DNA of 64,000 nt from contig NC_052113.1 in NCBI RefSeq assembly GCF_012273895.1, positions 6,314,195 to 6,378,194 of the forward strand, read 5' to 3'. Each line of letters starts with the position of its first letter. Within the stretch, counting starts at the first letter, position 1. This stretch comes from Zerene cesonia (lineage: Eukaryota > Arthropoda > Insecta > Lepidoptera > Pieridae). Below, piece by piece: positions 34,601 to 47,893 of this stretch. A model generated the notes under the pieces. The model did not search any database, was not told where the DNA came from, and was given only the letters and a program-made list of their open reading frames with translations. The position numbers were made by a program, and so were the translations under genes.

Positions 34601-37600
34601 AGTAGGTTACAGTTCTAGTTCATCAATTATATTTGTTTAGAGGTTTTCTTTCTTCCATCCTCCTTTGCACTTTAATTAAAAGTACTTTGTTCTGCGAATA
34701 GGAAATTTATATCCTATTAAATGAAGAGCAATGTCTAAGAAACCAAAATGTATTTATTTTAAGTGCAATTGTTCCGTTCACAACATTTTTTCAACAGTAA
34801 TGAAAACAACAGATCCTATTTTTATATAAATGTAGTTGCACGATAATAAGTTGGCAACAAACACAGAATGTAATGAGCTGCAACAATGTGTCATCGAGAG
34901 CACAGATGAGCCTTGAGGGATAAAATATAACAAGAACTCAAGAAAAAAAAATTGCAGAAAGTGATCGAGTTATTTTTTAATTATAAAATATTGGTTGTTT
35001 TTCGCCGCTTTCCCGAGGAGATTAACAATTTGAGGCATATTAATTTTTTAATATAGCGCCATCTTTCGCAATTTATAAAATTTGACAAAAGTGATTCGAT
35101 GGATCATTTATACTGGAGGTGCTCATATGAATGAGATGTTTCGCAGCGGTAAAAAGTTCTTACTACCACAAGACACTAAAATCATAATACAAATTAGCTT
35201 TCTTTTGCTTTGCTTTGTTTCATGTCACACATGAAAGAAAGACAAACAAACACACATACATACACATTTATAATATAAGTAAGGATGTGTCTAAAATCTC
35301 AAAACAATACAATAATTTTTTATTGATCTGAATTATTATTATATTGGTAAGATTTAAACACAAATAAAGGTGATCTAACTGCAAACAGTTCAGTTGACGA
35401 TAGAAATATTTCGTTTAGTATTTTACCGATTTGTGTATAGATTTAATGTCAATTTATTTCAACATATCAGTTTTAACCATGCAAGAAAACGAAGACGGAA
35501 CAATTCAAATGCTAATATCCTTAAAATTTTCATAGAATAACATAATATAAGGAGTAATCTAAAAGCGGAACTGATAATAGCACGGGTTCTATTTCAAAAT
35601 ATGCATCTGCGTATATAGGTAGATATACATAATTTAATTAATATAACAGAACCTAATACAATGTGTATAATATTTTATTAATAACTTTCTTTATCATATT
35701 CAATTAAAACCGTGATCAAAAGGATCATTTAATAATCATTGGAAAACAAAAAAAGCTGTCATTTGCTACTTTTTCTAGTTATTGATTGACGAGCATTCAT
35801 TATCATTCTTGATGTGTTGGCGTTCCCTCAGGAATGTGGCCCAAACCTGTTTAACAGCTGTGAGCCGTGATGTAACTTATTATCAGTTATATTCACCATG
35901 TGCTTGATATTTTTTTATCAATGATGGAACCGAAGTAGATAGTTTTACCGGTGTGTACATAGTGCATTAAGGTGTATTATAATTAATACTGATCGTAAAT
36001 TATAATGCAAACTGTAATCAAACTTCAGAATTTTCCAAATATGAGCTAAGCAAAAGAAATTTTATTCAACAAATGAAATTCTCCATACTTACCCCCATTT
36101 ATATATGTATAATACGCAAACAGTGAGTGTTAACTCAGCAAAATCTATATTACTGCTGTTCGCCCATTAAAGATTCTAGTCTTCCCAGTGTTTCTCAGAA
36201 AGATATCGAGAATCGAAAATAGCGTTTCCAACGAGACAGCTGATGATGACGTAACATGGCCATCAGCTGGTGCCTGTGTGGCGGTGACAAGTGATTTCTG
36301 CACATGACACATGTGATTACTAATATGTGTTATCGTAACATTATTGTGTGCTGTTGCCAATAATGTATAACAACCACTGTAGTTAATACAAGCTACAAAA
36401 TTCGGAAGATGCGTCCAAGTTTAAATTTACAAACCCGTAGTTGTTGAGTTCTTGTATTTATGTAATTTTGTAATAATACAATTTGATTCACAATCTCAAT
36501 TCCTATGACGTAATAATTCATGTAATATACAGCAACGTTTACTTAAGATAAATTGTTATCCTACGATTTATTATGGAGGTATCTGCTTTTGTTATGAACA
36601 CATTTGAAATTTAATTTTTACCTCAATCTTTTTTTTTGAGATAAGAGAGAATATATGATATATTGCTAGTTCCATAAACTGTATCAAAAAGTTATATAGG
36701 TTCTAAGTCATCAATTCGGCTTTAAAGCTTTTTTTTGTTAATTCTTGTCGTTAATAGTATATGATCATTGTACTTCTTTTCTGACATTTTTCAGCCCGTT
36801 TAATTTGCACTTATATGTTTTTTTAAGCACCTAGATGTAACAATTCATTTTTTTACAAAATAGATAAGAATTTCTAGATAAATTAAGATTAATATACAAC
36901 TGTCAATCGAATAAAAACATAATATTTGCCGCCTGCCTGTGCCACCAAATACGGTGTTAAGCACAGGCATGTTTAATGTTGTTTAATTAGCTTGTGCTGC
37001 ATACAACTCGTAGGTAGGTAACATAGCTATAGTTATAACAAGTATTCTATTGTAGGTAACCAATAGAGCCTTCGTATAATTTTAATCTGAGCCAATTGAT
37101 ATTTAGAAAAGCAAATTAAAATTAGGTGAAGTTGTATTAGAATATCATGCAGTTTATTATTATTATTATTAAATTTAATTTTCGAGTCTCATTCTTTTTT
37201 TAAATATCATTGAAATATTGATAGATAGTATAGTAAATGGATTTGTTATTCCCAGACAACCTTAGTTTTAATCCTAACATATTTTAATGGAAAATCCCAT
37301 AAGCATCTAAAATATTTATTTGCAACCTTGTATAAAAAGGCATTTATGGAGAGATTGCAAAGTCGTCGCGACTAATGAGTGCTGGATCGTATCAGGCGTT
37401 GCGATCGATCTAAAAATAGACCCTATATTTAGAACTCGCATGCTGTTAGCGTATGTCTGTGGGACATCTTCTATATCGGAACTTTTTTTCTACAATAAAA
37501 TAAATTCTTTATTTTTGCTTCAATTTTGATAAAACATCGATAGACCATACAGAGATTTAAAACAATCTCTGCGCAATTATTTTGTTTCAGTAAATGTAAA

Positions 37601-40600
37601 GAGAGTCTACTGTCTACTTTAATACTTCCAATTCCACACCTAGACAGGTACCTGCGTATGACAACAAAAAGGGTGAAAATATCAATATTAGTGTATAAAA
37701 TAAAAAACTGTTTGACTCTGTAGATGTGGTAGCGTTTTCCCCTCGCTTTACATTTACTTTAACTAATGGGCAAATCAAATAAATTAGCTGGTGGTTTGGA
37801 AACAATAAATATATTTCCACATTCTTAAGCAAAACACTCTGAGCTGTAATACGAGTAATGTAAAACGCTGACGCCTAGATAATTGTAGGTAATAATGCTT
37901 ACCATCACTGTTCATGTAAAATAGCTTGAGTCAGAACGTTCGCGTGACATCATAGAGCAAAGCGATCAAATTGACGCTATTCATACGTTGTTTGCGAACA
38001 ATTCCACGAATCGGGTAAATGAAATCATATGGATGTTCGGTTTTGAATATTCATCGTTAAGAGACACTTAAACTTTCTTACCTTGAACGGGATGTAATCT
38101 CAAATTAACAGATTGAATTAAATTTAATTCAATAGATATTTCTGATTGAGTATCACAAAATGTATCGTTGTGAGCAGTGTATTTAAGAGAAGCGAAACTT
38201 TTTGTCAACATTTATTAATAGATCGCTTTATTTTGTTACAGGTCAAAGTCAAGAGATAATTGCAGAAAACGAGGGCATGTATTGGAAAAGGCAATTGGAA
38301 TCGTTACCACATTTTCAAAGCTCCTTAAATATAAGCGAGTATAAATAATAAATAATTAGTCTGAATAGATATCGTATAAATAAAAGTCCATAAATATCTT
38401 GATGTTAGCCACCTACAGTTTAGGCGTATAATTTACTCTTTGAGGGCAACGTTATTTCTCGGTCGAGGCAAGCAAGCGTGCTCAATCTTATCTTTCAAAG
38501 AATAAAATCAATATCAAAATAAATCCAGTAAGAATAAACTGAATGGCGGATACGTGCTTGCTCGATCACTATTATCGTGTAAGTACATCGTTTCCATATA
38601 TATAGTTATCAAATGAAAGCTTAACGTACTTATTGTAATGTGGCTTAACGATCCATTTATCAAATAATAAAATAATTCACTATTTAAATATATAAGACGA
38701 TATTCTTTGCACTATATTTTTAGAATAAAATTTGGATATTGCAAAAATTTATCAATTTTAATTATTGACACTTTCTAGTAATTACAATAAATGTTCTTAT
38801 GGAATTCCCATACAGTACAACTAAGAGATAAGAAATTAGATATCAGTACATATTCACCTTATTGTCATGGGAAAAGCATAAAAATATTAAACTCAATCAC
38901 CTCTTGTGGTACGCGACCTGCATATGAAATAAGGAGTGAATAAACGGAAGGACATGAGCACACTGACTGAGGTCAATATAACCGACTTAAATTTGTTTTC
39001 CAAGAACTAATTGACTTTTAAATCTGTCTTCGTGTTATAAGTGATTCTATTTATGATATCGTGCCATATAATATCGAAATACTTCTTTCATTTCCAATAA
39101 TTCTGGAAAATATTTATGTAGATACAAACATAACATTTTTATTAATAGAGCATATAAATATAATACGACAGCTTGCACATTTTTTAGACAAAGTAGTAGC
39201 AGTAGATATTATATTATTTGCCAACAACAAACAGGTTGAAATATATTTATAAATATATTACATATTACAGTACATATTATAATTAAATCAAATCTTCAAA
39301 TTTCTAGAGCTACATTATTTCACATCAAACAAATTGAAATGAATCTGTTCGAGATGTTATAGATTTGTTACTTCGTGAATGTTCTTAGATTCAAATTGGA
39401 CATCTAGAATCGTGAATTTTATCGTATAAAAAGCGGCGTAAAATATAATAGCGAGCTGAAGCGATGACGCTTAACTTGGTCTGGGTTAACGACACCTGAC
39501 TCACCACTGAAGCTACAGAGTATGGACTCTCCACTTATCCTTCCTCTGTATTTGTCATAAACACGCTATAAAATAGAGGAATCCTGTAATTACGCAGATT
39601 TATAGAAAATGGTACCAAAATAATTATTTTCAAATATACCTACCCTGCACAATAGTTTAGCAAATAGTAATGTATAAATATTATATTATAATTATAGTCT
39701 ATAGAATAGGTGAAATGTGTTATTAAAATATGGTAATATATAATAGTTTTACTTCATATAACCTGGAAATTTTACAAATAGTTGTTTATAATTTGGTACC
39801 AAATATTTCAAATAAATATAAAAATACTACATTCACCAAAATTAAAATATATTTACATATCTTATTTCTTAATTTCAATATTCATGGGTTCACGCCATTA
39901 GGTCTGTTTGATGAAGTATTTCGTGAAAATGTACCGTTAAAAAAATCTGGTTTAATTTATTTTTGGATTACAGTAATTCTATATAGCAATCCAATATCAA
40001 CTTAATTTATGCGTGTGGTAATAAGACTTGTTAATTAAACCTGTTGCAAACTTTTAATATGGAAATATTAGTCATTCTACTAAACGTTTATTCGATTGGA
40101 ATATAATATAGATCATATATTATCTGTATTAAAAATGATAGAGATACATTCTGCCATTATTTTATTTGTCAATTTGCTAATGGTATTCCCTCTATTTACA
40201 TAAAAATATAACCGGCGACCTCTAAAACGAAAGTTGTACAGCAAGTCAATGAGTCACCGCGCAGTCACCATGCTGACCCGTTGGGTGAGGCGGGGCCTAA
40301 CTAATTGCGTGTGATTGCTACTTATAATAAATATTAATATTCTGGAGAAATCCATTACTGGAAACGCGTATGCTTCAAGAAAACATGACATCACGAGATT
40401 ATTGACACTTTTTATTGGGCTACATATTTATTCAAAATTAGAAATAGATAAGCGACATTTTGTATAAATGATGAGAGAATATTTATTATTTCAAGAAATA
40501 TCTGTAATGGCAAAATGCGACATTCAATGTAAAGTGATAAATAAAACATATAGTTGAATTCTGTTTAAATTAAGTACAAAAGTTTAATGAAATTATCATC

Positions 40601-41390
40601 ATTAACTTTACCATATAATAAAACTACCATCGGTGTCAAATAATCACCGTTTCGAAGCAAATTAATGTATTATGTTATCGTGATACGAAGTGGATTTAGT
40701 TAGAATTGCAATTAAGTAAATTTGAATTCGTTCCGATTCTCCATATTTAGGACCCACTCTTGAGTCAGACAGGGTTTGATTAATGCATTTGAACAAAAAA
40801 TGAAAACGTACAACGCATTTCAAAGATGTAGGACTTATGCTTAAAATACAGGCCCTCACTGTATCTCTGGAATAAACTATAATTCAAATTTGAATAAGAT
40901 TGATAATTATTATTTTGTATTAACCTCATATTTTCATTCCTGGGAATCATTCCTTTCGGCAGGATTTGTTTTTCAATGCAGTGCTACGCCGTAGCTGTAT
41001 TAGTAACCGTAGACTCAATACTATTACTTATGTTGTTTATTGTTTATTATATTTAATAGTATTTGAAAAACTAAAGGAAACTGTTTTGTTGTTAAACGAA
41101 AAAACATTTTTATTAATCTTTTGAGTAACGAAAGTATTACGTATGAGTATTTTAAACAGTAAAATATATTGCGGTGAATAGAACTTACAAAATTTAAATG
41201 TAAATGATAGCTATATCTTTCTCTTTAAATCCAAATGTCAATTATGATAGATGTGCCTGAAAGTAGATTTATTATTTGTAAGTACCAGAAAATATTGAAT
41301 ATTTTAAATGTTCAACAATAGATACGTTAAATAAGGTTCTTTTTAAAATTGGTCATCATCTTTTAAACTAGGTAGGCCTGATAGTTCATA
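31621..41390. other. Ten-kilobase gene-free stretch
   Basis: No coding exon is recognised. Small GC-rich patches lie at 32010-32085, 32545-32680, 33840-33930 and 40205-40310. Sites: TGACGTCA at 31698-31705; TGASTCA at 33100-33106, 37927-37933, 39497-39503, 40250-40256 and 40761-40767. A decayed interspersed repeat lies around 35040-35285. The rest is AT-rich and featureless to the eye. Confidence 0.4.
36935..36968. repeat. Short perfect-stem hairpin
   Basis: GCCTGTGC pairs with GCACAGGC (36961-36968) and the inner CACC pairs with GGTG around an AAATAC loop. A TTAA bulge lies on the 3' side. No role is known. Confidence 0.5.
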
Positions 41391-41399
41391 TTGATTTTC

Positions 41400-41470
41400 T
41401 ACGAAGCAAATTGAAGCAGCGCAGGCGTCGGAGTTGACGTCATTTCCTATGTCGTGGTCGCCATTTTGTT
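41400..41470. promoter_or_regulatory. GC-rich patch with CRE palindrome
   Basis: It contains TGACGTCA (41435-41442) and GTCGCCATTTTGTT, which resembles a YY1/Pho site. It lies 0.5 kb upstream of the promoter-like island at 41.9 kb. Confidence 0.3.
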
Positions 41471-41819
41471 CATAGAATACTGTTGCTGAAAATTTATCGT
41501 CTTTATTTTTAATTATATTAGCAACTATTTAATACGTACATGAATGGTCAATTAGTGAAACTACGTTATTAATTATAATTTTTTTATTTTAGCACTAGAT
41601 ATAATTTACACGGTTTTAAGTTACGTATATTTTTAATTAAATTAACTATGTACATATTTCATATTTTGACTCATTACCCAGCTTGAAACTCAGTCAAGTG
41701 TGACCAGATAACCACTATCTATTCGTGGCGAAATGCGGCGCGCTATAATTAATTGAATAATTAAACTGCTCGGCAACATCGCTTTTGTAATTATGACGAC
41801 GTAATTAGAGTAGTTACCA

Positions 41820-42240
41820 TGCGCCCGCGCAAACCCACGCGTTTCAATACTCTGTTTAGTTTTATTTTGTTGTATATTATAGCTTAGCCCGCATAGAAAT
41901 TATAAAGGTTTGTGCTAAAAGGTCACACTGAAACCGTACCATGCTGACGCTAAGCGACACGCGCGCCAAACGGAGAGCGCGAGCAAGTGATTCCCGCCAA
42001 AACAGGCGCAGGCTGTGGCGCGAAGGCTCGCGATTGGCCGACGGGAGGCGCGCGGCGGCGCGGTGTGGCGCAAGGCCGCCGGTTTTCCCGCGAACAATGC
42101 CAAATGGTGCATTTGTCAAGGTGAGTTCGTTCACCGCCGACGCCGGCGCCGCACGCTTCTCAGACAATCGCTCACTCGCTCCGTGCCAAGTGAAGGTCGA
42201 CGGAAGGTAGCGCGGCACTGGTGCGCTACCTCAGCCGCGT
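41820..42240 (+). promoter_or_regulatory. CpG-rich promoter-like island with E2F- and CCAAT-type sites
   Basis: This is the most CpG-rich non-coding segment in the window. It has two E2F-like sites (TTCCCGCCAAAA 41991-42002; TTTTCCCGCG 42083-42092) and an inverted CCAAT box (ATTGG 42033-42037). An ATG at 42097 opens the eight-codon frame MPNGAFVK, which ends at a consensus donor AAG|GTGAGT (42121). This suggests a plus-strand promoter with a short first exon. The gene is not identified. Confidence 0.4.
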
Positions 42241-42431
42241 TCGCAACACACGTTAATTATCATCAAGTAATTATTGTACCATTTGTTAAGGCCTTTTCTT
42301 TTACTTTCATATTGTTTGTGTTCCATGATGTAGAATTTTATGCTTGTAAATTGTATTTTTTTATTTTATTCATTTTGTTAATACTAAGTAGTTTTAAGAT
42401 TACCTATTTGAAAATACGAAGACGCCTCCAC

Positions 42432-42542
42432 ATGAAAAAAGAAGAAAAGTATCAAGTGCTACGCCCGGACGAAATTCCCAGCTCGGCCGACATTCACGGG
42501 TCGGTGGGATCTTCGTCCGTTTGTATCGCTTATACGTATTGA
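42432..42542 (+). CDS. Possible coding exon of an unidentified gene
   Basis: The frame MKKEEKYQVLRPDEIPSSAD continues to CIAYTY and a TGA at 42540. It is GC-richer than the flanks and follows pyrimidine-rich sequence with several AG acceptors (the last at 42420-42421). Frame and borders are unsure: acceptor choice changes the reading frame, and a GTGGGA donor at 42503 could end the exon early. I do not recognise the peptide. Confidence 0.25.
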   Translation: MKKEEKYQVLRPDEIPSSADIHGSVGSSSVCIAYTY

Positions 42543-42559
42543 CTACAGAGAACAATGTT

Positions 42560-45090
42560 GAAGCAAGAAGTTAATGAAGATGACAGAAACCTGAAGTAAC
42601 TACATCGTGCGCCTGCCGTCGTATAAAAATGAATAACATGAATGTATATTGAATTTATATTCTTCTATTTTTAAGTATTGATGTGAATTTCAATTATTTT
42701 AAATTTTACGATATTCTTATTGTTTAAAAATGTGTTACAGTTTTTACTTGTTACGTATCGTTTTGTAATTAAAAGAATATCAAACAGACGAGTAATTCAA
42801 TTGCAGTTTTGTAACAGTAAGGTAGGAAAATTTACATATTATTCCATTTCACTTACCAAAACTCAAATAATCATACAAAAAGCTATCTGGTTATTTTATT
42901 TATTTCATTACACATAGAATAAAATCACGAAATAATGTTTATGACGATATAATTTAAATTTACAAGTAGTTGTTAATGCAGAATTGAAAATACTTTTTAA
43001 GTTAATCATTAATATCTTAAAAATTAAATAATACAAATAATTAACTTGTTTCTTTTACAAATACAAATTAATTATTATTATTTTGTAATCATCATCCTCA
43101 CTTTTTGTAATATTTTAATACTACTCCATAAATAAAAAAGTAGGTCCTTAAATGCTCAATCCAAATAAATTAAAAAATAAATAACGGCGTGCTACGCGTT
43201 ACGCGTCCGCCGTCGGCAACTTATTCTACTGCAAAGCTTATCTCTAATAAAAGGATTAAAGGAGTGAAAAATACTTATTTATTAGGATGTAAGTATAAAA
43301 CTCAATAAAAGAATGTTTAAATAACGATTTTGTAAATTACAGATTAAATTCGCGAAAATAGTTATACAATTGTAAACAGTAGTTTAAAGTTAGTGTAAAT
43401 ATTCATACACTTTGGCAGTAACAAATAAAAAAATTACGAAATATGTCCTTAATATTACGATCTAGTCACCTAATATTTTATTACTTCAAATTCTGTTAAT
43501 AATGGAAAAATAAATTGTAATGTGTTTTATTGTAACTTTCAACCGTAAAATTTTTAGCCAATCATTTTATTTATTAATTCAGGTAATTGTCTTAGGGCGT
43601 TGACTATCAAATATATAAAATATATAATATAAACCAAGGTACAAAAATCGACAAAAAACATCCTTACCAACTTTCGCAGATCTTATTTAATATGATATTG
43701 TTTTTGTTCATTTTCCTACGTTGAATCATTTTATATTAAGAATATATTGTACAGATTGACATATGTACGTGATATAAAAATTCTGTTATACTTTTAAATT
43801 TAGAAGACATTGTAATTTAATTTTAGGAATAGTGTACCTTTTTACCGACCGACCGGAACGTTCGAATATTGTAGCATCAAACCTGGTTTCATGATAATCA
43901 TTCCTTCTAAGACTTTAAGAGGTAGAAAACTTTTTTAAAAAGTATTATGTACAACAGGAATACAAAGGTTGTTACGTGATATAAAAAGAGAATTCGCCAA
44001 TCTATCAAAAACGAGACGGGGATCATAAATAAAGAAAAAATAAAGACAGATAGCACTTTCTTTTTTTTATGTGAAACATTTTGACAAAAAATTAAAGCGC
44101 CGAAAAAACTGGAACTCTTTTTTTCCCCACAGTAACGATATGCCTTTTCTAAATTCGCATGGAATATCTATATAAAAAAAATACTATTAAAATCGGAATA
44201 CTGGATCTGTAAGAAATTTCGAATGGTCAGAAAAATAAACACGTCGATATAAGAACCTCTACGGTTTGTCGTCGGTTGAAAATCTGCTTTAAATGCTTAA
44301 ATATTTGATAAACATACATAATAGAAAAAAATTTAAAAGCCAAATACGCAGGTTCGATTCCTGCAGCATGGTGGCATTATTTCTGTTCTATGTGTAGATA
44401 TATTTTACAAACATTTAAAAACAATATATTTCAAGTACAACAAAAACAACATTAAAACATTACAAAAAGGGCAGAAATATTTATTCACATCTGAACAATT
44501 TTTCCCTCACGCATCTAAGATCTTCACGCTTGTATTTTCCTTGGAAAAAACGCGATACGTGAAGTGCCGATTGACCCTAATTCCTTCCAAATATTATTAT
44601 TTACATACTTGCATAAAACAATCAGTTACACAATTTACATATCAAGGAAGTATTAACTGATTTTTAAGATAGTATTCTCTGCGTCCGAATAGTAAAAACA
44701 AATTAAGTACCTATTAGGAGAAAATTAGGTACCTATTCGAACAAACTCTCAAAGTGCGATCGATTAGGACAAGAGTGCAGATGCCGTCTGAAAAGGCTAA
44801 TAAGTCATATTTTGTTTTGGGGTTGGGCTATCCTTTTTTCTCCTACACATATTTGATAAAATAAAAAAGAAGGATATTATATACTAATATTTAATACAAA
44901 TTTTTTCATTCATTGTTCAATTTGCACCTAAGCCATGATAGGCTAAGCATATGATAGGCTACTTTTGAGGTATAAAAGTTCATAAATCTGTAAAGAATTG
45001 TTGCTTTATGTCCACATTTGCTCTTAAAGATAGATTTAATTATATTTCATCCAGACAAATGATGAATAGTAAGTAACTTTTTCTGTGCAA
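42560..45090. other. Gene-free AT-rich stretch
   Basis: No gene is recognised. A tRNA T-arm-like GCAGGTTCGATTCCTGC lies at 44349-44365, probably a fragment of the fold-back tRNA-like family. GACCGACCGGAACG at 43847-43860 is the only other GC-rich spot. Confidence 0.4.
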
Positions 45091-45251
45091 CAAGGTTTCC
45101 GCCCCCGAAATTTCCGTTCCCGTGGAATATCCGGGATTAAAACTATTCTGTGTCTATATTTTTGGACCCTATCTCATGTCTCAAACTATCTCCGTATCAA
45201 ATTTCATTCGCATCGATTCGACAGACAGTTACTTTAGCATTCATAAAATTT
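45091..45251 (-). repeat. Decayed Helitron-type element, minus orientation
   Basis: It has the family's rewritten CCGTGGAATATCCGGGATTA and TATCAAATTTCATTCGCATC segments. Its ends are eroded and it abuts the next element. Confidence 0.45.
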
Positions 45252-45424
45252 TATATATAAAATTCTCGTGTCACAATGTTAGTTACCTTACTCCTCCGAG
45301 AAGGGTGGACCATTAAAATGAAATTTTGTGTGCATATCGGGTAGGTCTAAGAATCAGCCAATAACTATTTTTATAACCCTAAATGATAAGAATAAGGCAG
45401 AACAGCGTTTGCCGGGTCAGCTAG
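45252..45424 (+). mobile_element. Helitron-type element, second family
   Basis: It runs from AAAATTCTCGTGTCACAATG to GCGTTTGCCGGGTCAGCTAG and is followed by T, which fits a Helitron end. The reverse copy at 30226-30402 belongs to the same family. Confidence 0.65.
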
Positions 45425-45630
45425 TATGTATAGATTTTTTTGTTTTATTTTAATGCATATTTTCCCGTGACGTACTTTTTCATCGGTCTAACCCATGGAC
45501 AAATTAGCTACAGTAAGTCCAAAAAGAGCATGTACTCTATCCTTAGTATAATATTAAAAAATTCTTTGTTTGACTTTCTTTTAAGACAAAAGGAAGTGGT
45601 TGTTCATGCTTTGACTTTTATCTGGACTTA

Positions 45631-45708
45631 TAAAGGTATACTCTCAGGCTAGACATCTAAGACAAATTTTCACTTGGTCAATCATCACATTCCCTGAGTA
45701 TACCTTTA
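45631..45708. repeat. Hairpin with about 17-bp stem
   Basis: TAAAGGTATACTCTCAGG (45631-45648) pairs with CCCTGAGTATACCTTTAA (45691-45708), apart from a small bulge, around a 42-base loop. It could be a small RNA precursor or a chance or transposon palindrome. Confidence 0.45.
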
Positions 45709-47376
45709 ATCACAAAGGCGATATCGACCGAGGAAAGCTATTTGTTAAATATAATTATAATCTACTAATTTACAGAAATTTACATATCAGTTATAAAAAT
45801 AAAAAAAAATCCTTGTTGCGACTCCAGCCTACCAACTGATTTCAAAAGTTAGGCAATGTACCGCATCTATAGCAGCCTCTTTTATTTAAGAAATGATGAG
45901 AAAATAAAACGAATACTTAAACAAATCAATATTATTTCCAATAAATTTATCAGTACATCCACATTGAATGCAATATTATTTACTCTTTAAAATACAACAT
46001 AAAAGTCTTCGACGCAATGAAACTAAACATAAGGATTACAAAATACATCTATTTACAATAAGGTGGTTTAAACGCATAATAAAACATCGAACATAACAAT
46101 ACATGTGCAACAATAAAAATAAATATTCAATAAAAAGATAGTGTTTCAACGTGGTAGTTATATTTACCTTAATGATAATTAATATAATTTGTTAGTTATA
46201 TGTTTGTTACAAAATTATCTATTGGCGTTGACATCACAGAGCGAAGCAATCTCTAAGGTCGCCGAGATCGCAAGCGCCGTACGAATAAAACACACACCGT
46301 CATTTATTACATCATTCAAAACATATTCAAAACGATGCAATACAATAAGCACGACTTATTTAGACAACTCAAAAATCTACATCAAATTAACTAACTGTGA
46401 GTATTGCAACTAAACTGCCATCTCTAATGTGTTAATTTTTATTCTAAAAAAACCCATCGACGATTGTAAGTGCTGTATTCGATTCGAAGTGTAACGTAAA
46501 ATCAAATTATTCGATAGTGTCACTCGATACGAAAACAAATAAAAAAAAATCGATACTGAAATATCGAATGACACGCAACGCAAACGACGTCGATTCTAAA
46601 GACTAGAAAAATGCAAATGATTCAAAATTAGCTCGCCACCAAATCAATAAATGTAAATGCCCATAACCACTCGTTAACTATACATGATATGTGCAGCTTT
46701 CGATAGTAATGAGAACTTTGTCGCCCTTGCATTTCTTAATTCGAAATTATTACATATTCACTATCAACTTCACATTACAAACGTTGCACTAAATTTCCGA
46801 AGTCGATTCTTACTCAATTGTTATCACTATTTGTGTGACATAACATTTTTGTTGAGAGCCGCATCTATCTAAACATGAAAATCTCAGTCCATATAAATTT
46901 ACAATAATTTTTATGGTTTGCTTAAGACAGGTTATACAATTATTGGTCAAATTACATAATTTCGATTTACTTAGTATTTCAGAAAAAAGTCACGTTGTTG
47001 CAATTCAAATACATACGTATTATCTCTTTCTAAGAAAATGATGGCGGTCCATCGACGACGCAATCCTATACATAGAGAATGAACACACAAATGAACAATA
47101 TCCAACGTAGATAAGAACACAGCAGAATATATTCATATTTTTTTCTTCAATAGCCTATTTCAAGAAGGCGGCACAGGTATGCTCGGTTAAGAACGCAGAT
47201 AGCGTCTAGTGTAACAAATTACGCCCGCTACAATATGCGTAGAATAAGTGAGCCTTCTGCCGTTGCGAGATAGTCTACCTATAGAACGATTTAGAATTTA
47301 CACGAACCATATAACGACAAATTTATTACACAGTAGAACAGTCGTTAGGCCTTAAGATTAAAATAATATACAGTTA
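45709..47376. other. Sequence downstream of Slmap
   Basis: No gene is recognised. Part may belong to a long Slmap 3' UTR, since several TTTATT (minus-strand AATAAA) signals occur. Confidence 0.35.
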
Positions 47377-47382
47377 TTTATT
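47377..47382 (-). terminator. Possible poly(A) signal of Slmap
   Basis: TTTATT here reads AATAAA on the minus strand, about 510 bases beyond the stop codon. Other copies lie farther on, so the true 3' end is not fixed. Confidence 0.35.
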
Positions 47383-47893
47383 ATGGCAGATATCAACAAC
47401 AAATTTATATTAATTTCTATTATAAGATACTGACACTTTTTACAGAAACAATACTATATTACACAAACGTTCCCAAACGTGTACCGAGGCCCGGTGTAGT
47501 CACGTCACTTCAAATGGCACTTCCGAAACGAGCTCAATCGGATCGTTCAGTCGAAACCCGCGCACACGATACGAATCGGCGGCGCGCACTAAATTTACCA
47601 AAACGAAGGCCATCAAAACAATCTCTAACGCCATAATATACTCTAAATTACTCTAGTACATAAATACTCAGCCTTCGAACAGTAAACGATAAATATAATA
47701 TTCGAATCGAGGTACACGGTCGGCGCGCGCCGATCCGTATGTATGGCCGCCGTCGAACGGACACTCGTACGGAAAGTCGATATTCGTATTTTATAAAAAG
47801 AACCGCACGAGAAATAGTGAGCAAAAGTTTTGGAGAGCGAGAACGTTCGGGCGGGCGCTAAGCGTACCCGGGCGGGTCCCAGGTGGCCGTCAA

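Noticed and set aside
41877..42218. A 113-residue minus-strand protein in the CpG island
   Set aside because: The sequence is Arg/Ala-rich in several frames, as GC-rich non-coding DNA gives, without homology or splice support.
42015..42542. A continuous 175-residue plus-strand protein
   Set aside because: It fuses GC-island sequence to AT-rich, Phe/Ile-rich intron-like sequence across a consensus donor at 42121. At most its last part may be an exon.
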